From Chloroflexi bacterium RBG_19FT_COMBO_55_16 (GTDB lineage Bacteria; Chloroflexota; Anaerolineae; Anaerolineales; UBA4823), in the NCBI GenBank assembly GCA_001795335.1, contig MGOK01000131.1, positions 8,936 through 13,943 of the forward strand: a DNA stretch of 5,008 bases. Reading direction: 5' to 3'. The position numbers and the translations under genes are program-made. This document shows, piece by piece, positions 1-5,008 of this stretch. Position 1 is the first letter of the stretch. Each line of letters opens with the position of its first letter. Below the pieces are notes generated by a model, which worked only from the letters and a program-made list of their open reading frames with translations, had not been told where the DNA came from and did no database searches.

Positions 1-498
1 CGACCCTGGCCGGGAATGTTACGCACAATTTACCGCGACCCAGAGCGTTACCAGCAACAATATTGGAGTAAATTTAAATCCATGTATCAGACCGGCGACT
101 CGGCTCGCAAGGACAAGGATGGCTACGTGTGGATCATCGGGCGCATGGATGATGTGATCAAGGTCTCTGGATATCGCCTTGGGACAGCTGAAGTGGAGAG
201 CGCTTTGGTGAGCCACTCAGCGGTCGCCGAAGCGGCCGCGATTGGTCTCCCTCATGAAATTAAAGGGAATGCCATTCATGCATTTGTTATCCTGCGCACG
301 GGTGTAGAAAAAAGCGAGAAGCTGGCTGAGGAACTGCGCCAGCATGTCGCCCACGAGATCGGCCCCATTGCCAGGCCGGAAGATATTACTTTCGTGGATA
401 GCCTGCCCAAAACACGCAGTGGCAAAATCATGCGTCGCCTGCTCAAGGCGCGTGCCCTGGGACAGCCAGAAGGAGATATCAGCACTCTGGAGGATTAA
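1..498 (+). CDS. acs: Acetyl-CoA synthetase (AMP-forming), C-terminal part, 5' end outside window
   Basis: This is the last 165 residues of an AMP-forming acetyl-CoA synthetase, which activates acetate to acetyl-AMP and then acetyl-CoA in the cytoplasm. The reading frame is open from base 1 (RPWPG, the usual Acs context before the C-terminal domain), so the gene begins upstream. Adenylate-forming motifs appear in order: YQTGD (about residues 29-33 of the fragment), the hinge and binding stretch [13 protein letters not shown] (47-59), and the A10 motif [11 protein letters not shown]. The catalytic lysine of A10 is K142 (codon at 424-426); in the family this lysine makes the adenylate and is the target of regulatory acetylation. 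The protein ends GDISTLED, shortly after A10, slightly earlier than the well-known enterobacterial Acs. Stop TAA is at 496-498. A propionyl-CoA synthetase or another short-chain acyl-CoA synthetase is possible, because the acyl pocket lies outside the window. No clear terminator follows. Confidence 0.9.
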   Translation, partial: RPWPGMLRTIYRDPERYQQQYWSKFKSMYQTGDSARKDKDGYVWIIGRMDDVIKVSGYRLGTAEVESALVSHSAVAEAAAIGLPHEIKGNAIHAFVILRTGVEKSEKLAEELRQHVAHEIGPIARPEDITFVDSLPKTRSGKIMRRLLKARALGQPEGDISTLED

Positions 499-575
499 GG
501 CCTCTCAAAGAACGTAAAAATTCTTGGATTCTAACCAAACGCGGCAGGAAGCCACTGAAAGGTTGCGTGTATCGC

Positions 576-603
576 TTGACAAAACCCAGATTATAGATAT
601 ACT
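576..603 (+). promoter_or_regulatory. Sigma70-type promoter of the padR-modA-modB unit
   Basis: TTGACA at 576-581 and TATACT at 598-603 are separated by 16 bp, a near-consensus housekeeping promoter. The predicted transcription start is near 609-611, which leaves a leader of only about 14 nt before the padR ATG at 624. The -10 element lies inside the inverted repeat at 594-622, so a protein bound there would block polymerase directly. Confidence 0.75.
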
Positions 604-622
604 CACTGAGTGAGTATATCTA
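594..622. promoter_or_regulatory. Perfect 29-bp palindrome, probable PadR operator
   Basis: The arms 594-607 (TAGATATACTCACT) and 609-622 are exact reverse complements around a single central G at 608. The site covers the -10 element and the predicted start point, and ends one base before the padR ATG. A dimeric repressor with two-fold symmetry fits this geometry, and autoregulation is typical of PadR proteins. Because the predicted transcript starts near the centre, the repeat would not fold as an RNA hairpin, so it is best read as a DNA binding site. That PadR itself binds here is inferred from position. Confidence 0.8.
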
Positions 623-623
623 A

Positions 624-1175
624 ATGGCTTCCAAAACACCCTACATAGGGCCGCTTTCCCCTGAATTCGCCTTGCTCGGTCTGTTATCACAGGAGTCCGC
701 GCATGGGTACGAACTACACCAAAGGCTAGTTACCGATCTGCGCCAGGTATGGCATGTCAGCCTGAGCCAGACTTACAATATCCTCAATCGCCTGGAAGAG
801 AGAGGCTATATCTCGGGTACATTCCAGGAACAAGAGAAGCTCCCCGCTCGGCGCCGTTTCCAACTTACTCCCGCCGGACAGCAGCGCTTCAACCAATGGC
901 TGCATACGCCAAGCCGCTGTACCGTTCGGGCCATCCGGGTCGAATTCATCACCCGGTTGTATTTTGCGCGGGCAACCAGTCCTGAGCTCGCCCTCGACCT
1001 GATTGACGCGCAGGTTGTTGAAACAAGTTCCGGTCTAGAACGATTAAAAACCCTCCTGGACGAGATCCCCGCAGAAGACACTTTCAACCGGCTGGGTGTG
1101 GATCTTAGAGTCCGCCAGCTGGCTTCCATCCTCGAGTGGCTGTCCCATTGCCGTGCAACGATCTTACAATCTTGA
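624..1175 (+). CDS. PadR-family transcriptional regulator
   Basis: A 183-residue cytoplasmic DNA-binding protein, probably a dimeric repressor. Residues about 12-90 form the PadR winged helix-turn-helix: a first helix with SPEFALLGLLSQ, then HGYELHQRL, the recognition helix region LSQTYNILNRLEERGYI (about 47-63), and a basic wing LPARRRFQLTPAGQ (about 73-86). The C-terminal half (about 100-183) is mostly helical, with VRVEF-like and LERLKTLLDEI segments, matching the two-domain PadR class whose C-terminal region dimerises. The start is well fixed: an in-frame TAA (621-623) lies directly before the ATG. There is no strong Shine-Dalgarno site; GAG triplets at 608-614 within the operator are the only candidate, so initiation may depend on the very short leader. 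It sits 25 bp upstream of modA in the same direction and probably controls its own operon through the palindrome at 594-622. The signal it senses cannot be read from the sequence. Confidence 0.88.
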   Translation: MASKTPYIGPLSPEFALLGLLSQESAHGYELHQRLVTDLRQVWHVSLSQTYNILNRLEERGYISGTFQEQEKLPARRRFQLTPAGQQRFNQWLHTPSRCTVRAIRVEFITRLYFARATSPELALDLIDAQVVETSSGLERLKTLLDEIPAEDTFNRLGVDLRVRQLASILEWLSHCRATILQS

Positions 1176-1200
1176 TGCCTTAAAATTTTTGGGGAATGAA

Positions 1201-2034
1201 ATGCACACTCGCTTCTTGTGTGGGATTTTGCTCTGCTTCATCGGAATATCGGCCTGCACACCGGCGACCCACAGTTTGGTTAACTCGTCTCCTGAGACCT
1301 ATGCGAATACCGCTGGCCAACTGTTGACAGTCTTTGCCGCTGCCTCGCTCAGCGAGGCATTCACCGAACTCGGGGACCACTTCTTGGAAGAGAACCCGGG
1401 AGAGAAAATCACTTTCAACTTTGCCGGGTCCCAACAATTAGCGCAGCAGCTGGCCCAGGGAGCCCCAGCGGATATCTTCGCCAGCGCTGACCGGGAACAA
1501 ATGGACGTGGTGATCCAGGCAGGGCGTATATCCGGCGGGAGCCTGCAGCCGTTTGCTCAGAATCGTCTGGTGTTGATCTTTCCCAAAGAGAATCCAGCTG
1601 GCTTGGTGCAACTTGAGGATCTGACCAAGCCCGGCCTCAAGCTGATCCTGGCTGCCGAAGCAGCCCCGGTGGGGCGCTATTCCCTGGATTTTCTGGAGAA
1701 AGCCAGCCAAGACTCATCTTTTGGATCTGGTTTCAAGGATGATGTGCTGAAAAACGTTGTGTCCTATGAAGAGAATGTGCGCGCCGTTCTCAGCAAGGTG
1801 ATCCTTGGAGAAGCAGATGCCGGCATCGTCTATGCGAGCGATATCTCCCGGGCAAACTATGAAAAGGTCGGCTCTCTGGAGATTCCCGACGATCTGAACA
1901 TACTGGCAGATTACTACCTCGCCCCGATCAGTGATAGCCAAACTCCTAACCTGGCAAAGAATTTTATAGCCTTTGTGCTTTCTTCAACCGGTCAGGATAT
2001 CCTGGCAAGTTATGGGTTGATCCCGGTGCGGTAA
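1201..2034 (+). CDS. modA: Molybdate (or tungstate) ABC transporter substrate-binding lipoprotein ModA
   Basis: A 277-residue oxyanion-binding protein that delivers molybdate, or possibly tungstate, to the ModB permease. Residues 1-18 are a lipoprotein signal peptide with lipobox I-S-A-C, so Cys19 is predicted to be lipidated and to anchor the protein outside the membrane. A tether of about 20 residues follows. ModA landmarks are clear: FAAASLSEAF (45-54), NFAGSQQLAQQL (73-84), APADIFASAD (88-97), APVGRY (155-160), NVRAVL (192-197) and GEADAGIVYASD (203-214). By comparison with E. coli ModA, the ligand contacts would be Ser49, Ser77, the P-V-G turn near Val157, Val193 and Tyr211. The ATG at 1201 is chosen because it begins the signal peptide and follows GGGGA at 1191-1195; an in-frame ATG at 1096 lies inside padR and would bury the signal. 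Lipid anchoring fits a host that lacks a conventional periplasm. Molybdate and tungstate cannot be told apart here. Confidence 0.92.
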   Translation: MHTRFLCGILLCFIGISACTPATHSLVNSSPETYANTAGQLLTVFAAASLSEAFTELGDHFLEENPGEKITFNFAGSQQLAQQLAQGAPADIFASADREQMDVVIQAGRISGGSLQPFAQNRLVLIFPKENPAGLVQLEDLTKPGLKLILAAEAAPVGRYSLDFLEKASQDSSFGSGFKDDVLKNVVSYEENVRAVLSKVILGEADAGIVYASDISRANYEKVGSLEIPDDLNILADYYLAPISDSQTPNLAKNFIAFVLSSTGQDILASYGLIPVR

Positions 2035-2035
2035 A

Positions 2036-2860
2036 ATGGCCACGCCCACACTTAACGGCTCGCCTCCCTCTCCCCCACCCCGGCCGCAGCTGAGTGGTTT
2101 GTGGCGGGCGTTGAGCTTGCCGATGCTGGTCTTTCTCAGTTTGCCTTTGCTGGCGTTATTTCTGCGCATCGCTCCAGCTCGTTTGATCGCTAACCTCGGT
2201 GAGCCTTATGTCTTACAGGCGATCGCATTAAGTTTGGCCACAACTATTGTGACCACCTTGATCATCATTTTGGGTGGCACACCAGTGGCTTATTCCCTCG
2301 CCCGGCGCCAATACCGCTTCAGGCGCGCCATCGACACATTGATCGATCTTCCTACCGTTTTACCGCCAGCTGTGGCAGGGGTCGCCCTGCTGATGGCCTT
2401 TGGCCGGCGGGGTATCCTGGGAGGCCTGATAGACGATTTGGGCATCCACATTGCTTTCACTCCCATCGCCGTTGTCCTGGCTCAGCTTTTTATCGCTGCT
2501 CCCTTTTATATTAAATCGGCGACGCTGGGATTCACCTCCATCGACACCGAGCTCGAACAGGCCGCCTCACTGGATGGCGCCAGCAGTTCTCAGGTCTTTC
2601 GTTATGTGACCATCCCCCTCTCGTGGTCTGCCCTGCTTGGGGGTAGCGTGATGAGCTGGGCGCGCGCCCTCGGTGAGTTCGGTGCCACTATCATCTTCGC
2701 CGGAAATTTCCCAGGCCGCACCCAAACCATGCCCCTGGCGATCTACATCGGCTTCGAATTGGATTTGGAGGTAGCCCTGACGCTTTCGGTGATCTTGATC
2801 CTTTTCTCGTTTATTGCTTTGATCATCGCCAAAGGTGTCTTACATCGAGATTGGATTTAA
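2036..2860 (+). CDS. modB: Molybdate ABC transporter permease ModB
   Basis: A 274-residue inner-membrane permease that forms the channel of the molybdate importer as a homodimer. About six membrane segments are visible near residues 26-45, 58-86, 102-122, 141-161, 198-222 and 245-268. The cytoplasmic EAA loop, which docks the ATPase, is clear at 174-195: EQAASLDGA, then F188 and IPL at 193-195. The ModB-type signatures DLPTVLPPAVAG (104-115), ALGEFGATI (211-219) and GRTQTMPLAIY (227-237) favour ModB over sulfate permeases. A proline-rich cytoplasmic N-tail (PSPPPRP near 11-17) precedes the first membrane segment and is longer than in E. coli ModB. The ATG lies 1 bp after the modA stop (TAA 2032-2034) with no strong ribosome site of its own, so translation is probably coupled to modA. 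No ATPase domain is fused and no modC follows, although the EAA loop is intact. Confidence 0.92.
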   Translation: MATPTLNGSPPSPPPRPQLSGLWRALSLPMLVFLSLPLLALFLRIAPARLIANLGEPYVLQAIALSLATTIVTTLIIILGGTPVAYSLARRQYRFRRAIDTLIDLPTVLPPAVAGVALLMAFGRRGILGGLIDDLGIHIAFTPIAVVLAQLFIAAPFYIKSATLGFTSIDTELEQAASLDGASSSQVFRYVTIPLSWSALLGGSVMSWARALGEFGATIIFAGNFPGRTQTMPLAIYIGFELDLEVALTLSVILILFSFIALIIAKGVLHRDWI

Positions 2861-2893
2861 GGTCTGCATCAATAGGTTGTCGTCCAGTCTCGG

Positions 2894-2922
2894 TTGACCG
2901 GAGCTCAAAATTGTGGCATAAT
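2894..2922 (+). promoter_or_regulatory. Sigma70-type promoter of the T-box/ileS unit
   Basis: TTGACC at 2894-2899 and CATAAT at 2917-2922 are separated by 17 bp, each one mismatch from consensus. Transcription would start near 2929, about 15 nt before the first base-pairing of T-box Stem I. It begins 33 bp after the modB stop, so ileS has its own promoter. No convincing terminator lies between modB and this promoter, so some read-through from modB is possible. Confidence 0.7.
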
Positions 2923-3143
2923 CACGCCAATCGATCCGACAAATGGCTGTGATGGAAACGAGTAAGCCTGACCAAGTCTCACAGCGACCCCGGGAACGGT
3001 GCGAGCCGGGGGAGATAAGCAGGCTGAAAATCCTTCCGGAGCTGCAATCTGAAATTAGTCACCTGGTCTGATAGCCGGATAGTCTTATAGTCATAAATAA
3101 CTGGATACTTTCGGATTAATTGACTGTGAGACGATAGGACTAA

Positions 3144-3176
3144 GAGTAAGAACGCCGGATTCGTCCTCCGTTACTC
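3144..3176 (+). other. Predicted hairpin in T-box linker
   Basis: GAGTAA at 3144-3149 pairs with TTACTC at 3171-3176. Stacked inside it, CGGA 3156-3159 pairs with TCCG 3167-3170, leaving a 6-nt bulge on the 5' side. It may be the Stem II element of the leader. Competing pairings exist: GTCCT 3163-3167 can pair with AGGAC at either 3136-3140 or 3177-3181, and TACTC 3172-3176 with GAGTA 3184-3188. Which fold forms cannot be settled by eye. Confidence 0.4.
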
Positions 3177-3216
3177 AGGACGCGAGTATAAATAGCCAGT
3201 GCTCAGTAAAAGTAAA

Positions 3217-3230
3217 CTGAATACTGAATA
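3217..3230 (+). repeat. Tandem 7-nt direct repeat (CTGAATA x2) in the T-box linker
   Basis: CTGAATA occurs twice in a row, followed by C. The second copy also provides part of TACTGA (3222-3227), which can pair with TCAGTA at 3203-3208. The repeat lies in the AT-rich part of the leader between Stem I and Stem III and may be a small slippage duplication. No function is evident. Confidence 0.5.
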
Positions 3231-3320
3231 CAGATTACTGGTTAGTAGTACTCGCCTGAGCTGTCCGCCAGTGGGCGGAAACCAGGGTGGTAGCGCGGGA
3301 GCGTTGGAGCGTATAATCCG

Positions 3321-3356
3321 ACTCTCGTCCCTGACCAGGGATGAGAGTTTTTGTTT
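3321..3356 (+). terminator. Intrinsic terminator of the T-box leader
   Basis: A 12-bp stem, ACTCTCGTCCCT (3321-3332) with 3337-3348, has one G-T wobble (3327/3342) and a 4-nt loop GACC. It is followed by TTTTTGTTTC. Its 5' arm contains CGTCCCT (3326-3332), the same bases that pair with the T-box sequence in the antiterminator, so the two structures exclude each other. It ends about 18 bp before the ileS start and stops transcription when tRNA-Ile is charged. Confidence 0.93.
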
Positions 3357-3362
3357 CTGATA

Positions 3363-3368
3363 GCGAGG
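3363..3368 (+). promoter_or_regulatory. Ribosome binding site of ileS
   Basis: GCGAGG at 3363-3368 ends 5 nt before the ATG at 3374 and lies just past the terminator tract. It supports this ATG over the next in-frame methionine at codon 14. Confidence 0.65.
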
Positions 3369-3373
3369 CATTT

Positions 3374-5008
3374 ATGTTCAAACCAGTATCTCCCAAACTC
3401 AACCTCACTTCAATGGAAGAGGGTGTGTTGCGCTTCTGGAAGCATCGCCACATCTTTGAGAAGTCAGGCACTCGACGCCAAGGTGAGCCGGAATATGTCT
3501 TCTATGAAGGTCCGCCAACCGCTAACGGCAAACCTGGAGTGCATCATGTCCTGGCGCGCGCCTTTAAGGATATTTTTCCACGCTACAAGACCATGCGCGG
3601 CTACCACGTCGTGCGGCGTGGCGGCTGGGACACCCACGGTCTGCCGGTAGAAATCGAGGTCGAGAAGAAACTGGGTTTCACTAACAAAGGTCAGATCGAG
3701 GAATATGGGATTGCCCGCTTCAACGAGCTGTGTCGCATGTCGGCCTTTGAATATATCCAGGATTGGGAGCGATTGACCGACCGCATCGCCTTCTGGGTCG
3801 ATCTGCAAGACGCCTATGTCACCTTCACCAACGAGTACATCGAGTCTGTCTGGTGGATCTTGAAGAGTTTTTGGGATAAGGGTCTGCTGTATCAGGGATA
3901 TAAAGTAGTTCCCTACTGCCCGCGGTGCGGCACACCGCTGTCTGACCACGAGGTGGCCCAAGGTTATGATGAGGCAGTCGACCCCTCGGTCTTCGTCCGC
4001 CTACCCTTGGTGGATGATCCAGGCGCCTCTTTACTGGTCTGGACGACCACGCCTTGGACGTTGCCGGGCAACGTGGCAGTCGCTGCCCACCCGGAGGTGG
4101 ATTACGTCATTGTGGAACGTAATCTGCCAGAAGGCGGTACCGAACGCCTGATCCTGGCGAAAGCGCTGGTGGAGAAAGTCTTCCGGGATGAGCCAGTCCA
4201 GGTTTTTGAAACCTTCAAAGGTAAGAAGTTGAAGGGGCTGCGCTACCATCCCTTGTTCACCTTCCTGCCTCCCGACAAACCTGCTTATTATGTGCTTCTT
4301 GGAGATTTCGTCACCACGGAGGATGGCACTGGCCTGGTGCATATCGCACCTGCTTTTGGTGCCGAGGATATGCAGGCTTCCCTGGAATACGACCTGCCCA
4401 TCCTGCAGACGGTGACGGAGGCAGGTACATTTATCCCCGAGGTACGCCCGTGGAGCGGCATATTTGTCAAAGATGCCGACCCGCTCATCACACAGGATTT
4501 GAAAGCGCGCGGCTTGCTCTACCGGGCGGAGACTTATACACACACTTATCCTTTTTGCTGGCGCTGCGCGACTCCCCTGCTGTACTACGCCCGTGGCACC
4601 TGGTATATCCGCACCACCCAATACAAGGACCAGCTGGTGGCCCTCAACCAACGCATCAACTGGTATCCGGAACACATCAGGGACGGTCGCTTCGGAAACT
4701 GGTTGGAAAACAATGTCGATTGGGCGTTGGGACGCGAGCGCTATTGGGGAACCCCATTGCCTATCTGGGAGTGCGTAACCTGCCATCACCAGATTGCAGT
4801 TGGTTCGCTGGCCGAACTTTCTCGGCTGGCGGGGAAAGACCACGCCGGCCTGGACTTACACCGCCCTTACGTCGATGAGGTGGTTTTACCATGCCCAGAG
4901 TGCGGCGGTGAAATGCAGCGTGTCCCAGAGTTAATCGATGTTTGGTTTGACTCGGGCTCTATGCCGGTCGCCCAATGGCATTATCCTTTTGAGAACCAGG
5001 ATGTTTTC
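3374..5008 (+). CDS. ileS: Isoleucyl-tRNA synthetase, N-terminal 545 residues, 3' end outside window
   Basis: A class I synthetase that charges tRNA-Ile with isoleucine. The frame is open with no stop to the window end, about half of a protein usually near 900-1,050 residues. Landmarks: YEGPPTANGKPGVHH (44-58) with the signature motif, GWDTHGLPVE, a cysteine pair YCPRC (C182/C185), and the editing domain with WTTTPWTLPGN (223-233) and GTGLVHIAPAFGAED (318-332), where Asp332 matches the conserved editing aspartate. CWRC (C395/C398), GRERYWGTPLPIW (453-465), further cysteine pairs C467/C470 and C507/C510, and IDVWFDSG (521-528) follow. KMSKS and the anticodon-binding domain lie beyond the window. 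The HIGH motif reads G55-V56-H57-H58, with Gly and His exchanged at the first and third positions. The THGLPVE segment and Cys-x-x-Cys pairs suggest the type 2 (eukaryote-like) IleRS, but the C-terminal domain is needed to confirm this. Expression is controlled by the upstream Ile T-box. Confidence 0.95.
   Translation, partial: MFKPVSPKLNLTSMEEGVLRFWKHRHIFEKSGTRRQGEPEYVFYEGPPTANGKPGVHHVLARAFKDIFPRYKTMRGYHVVRRGGWDTHGLPVEIEVEKKLGFTNKGQIEEYGIARFNELCRMSAFEYIQDWERLTDRIAFWVDLQDAYVTFTNEYIESVWWILKSFWDKGLLYQGYKVVPYCPRCGTPLSDHEVAQGYDEAVDPSVFVRLPLVDDPGASLLVWTTTPWTLPGNVAVAAHPEVDYVIVERNLPEGGTERLILAKALVEKVFRDEPVQVFETFKGKKLKGLRYHPLFTFLPPDKPAYYVLLGDFVTTEDGTGLVHIAPAFGAEDMQASLEYDLPILQTVTEAGTFIPEVRPWSGIFVKDADPLITQDLKARGLLYRAETYTHTYPFCWRCATPLLYYARGTWYIRTTQYKDQLVALNQRINWYPEHIRDGRFGNWLENNVDWALGRERYWGTPLPIWECVTCHHQIAVGSLAELSRLAGKDHAGLDLHRPYVDEVVLPCPECGGEMQRVPELIDVWFDSGSMPVAQWHYPFENQDVF

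Larger units (their letters stand above)
2929..3352 (+). ncRNA. T-box riboswitch leader, tRNA-Ile specific (specifier ATC)
   Basis: This leader controls ileS by sensing uncharged tRNA-Ile. Stem I spans about 2945-3043. GGAA 2954-2957 pairs TTCC 3034-3037. The specifier loop has AGTA (2961-2964) facing GAA (3026-3028), with Ile codon ATC at 3030-3032. AGCCTG 2965-2970 pairs CAGGCT 3020-3025, and GTCTC 2976-2980 pairs GAGAT 3012-3016. The distal helix CCCCGG 2988-2993 pairs CCGGGG 3006-3011 around a loop with GGTGCGAG, and AGCGA (2983-2987) fits the AG bulge. TCCGCC 3264-3269 pairs GGCGGA 3274-3279, likely Stem III. The T-box AGGGTGGTAGCGCG is at 3284-3297. Its TGGT pairs with a tRNA 3' end ACCA (discriminator A, as in tRNA-Ile), and AGGG plus GCG pair with CGT-CCCT at 3326-3332 to form the antiterminator. 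The linker of about 220 nt after Stem I is long. The T-box has G at 3293 where C is usual. Confidence 0.92.

Noticed and set aside
505..525. Possible terminator after acs (AAGAA with TTCTT)
   Set aside because: It is only 5 weak A-T-rich pairs with no T tract, too weak to call.
1096..1200. An upstream in-frame ATG that would extend ModA by 35 residues
   Set aside because: The extension lies inside padR, looks like an out-of-frame shadow, and would place the lipoprotein signal peptide internally. The ATG at 1201 gives a proper signal with lipobox.
2888..2904. Possible terminator hairpin after modB (CTCGGT with ACCGGAG)
   Set aside because: The stem is short and bulged, the loop is only about 2 nt, there is no T-run, and it overlaps the -35 element of the next promoter.
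3136..3190. A second, degenerate T-box Stem I, suggested by the GAGTAAG shared with 2960-2966
   Set aside because: There is no matching GGTG terminal loop, AG bulge or GAA-specifier side. A 7-nt match alone is not enough.
3351..3650. A 99-codon plus-strand frame starting in the terminator tail
   Set aside because: It overlaps ileS out of frame and has no ribosome site or recognisable motif.
3464..3961. A 165-codon open frame on the minus strand
   Set aside because: It is opposite ileS and has no recognisable motif, so it is a shadow.
4031..4843. A 270-codon open frame on the minus strand
   Set aside because: It lies wholly opposite the clearly recognised ileS frame, and its translation shows no family motif. 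It is a composition shadow.

Overview
The window reads as an ordinary bacterial chromosome segment with every gene on the + strand. A Chloroflexota (Anaerolineae-like) or other monoderm-type origin is my guess. It rests on a lipoprotein-type ModA, a PadR regulator, a T-box leader and a type-2-looking IleRS with Cys-x-x-Cys pairs; no single feature proves it. No insertion sequence, phage gene, tRNA, rRNA or CRISPR array was seen.

Layout. (1) 1-498: the C-terminal end of an acetyl-CoA synthetase (Acs), cut by the window edge. (2) 576-2860: a likely operon. A strong sigma70-type promoter (TTGACA, 16 bp, TATACT) is overlapped by a perfect 14-bp inverted repeat that ends just before the ATG of a PadR-family repressor. 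The genes modA (molybdate-binding lipoprotein) and modB (permease) follow, with gaps of 25 bp and 1 bp. No modC ATPase gene follows. (3) 2894-3373: a second promoter (TTGACC, 17 bp, CATAAT) drives a roughly 420-nt T-box leader. Its Stem I has an isoleucine specifier (ATC), and it ends in a T-box bulge and an intrinsic terminator. (4) 3374-5008: the first 545 codons of isoleucyl-tRNA synthetase (ileS), running off the window end.

How the parts work together. PadR probably represses its own promoter and so the whole padR-modA-modB unit, taking the place ModE often has in other bacteria. The T-box senses uncharged tRNA-Ile and lets transcription read into ileS when isoleucylation falls short.

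The two most notable points: the IleRS signature motif reads G-V-H-H where HIGH is expected, a swap I recall being linked to strong mupirocin resistance; and the molybdate transporter operon has a PadR regulator but no ATPase gene.
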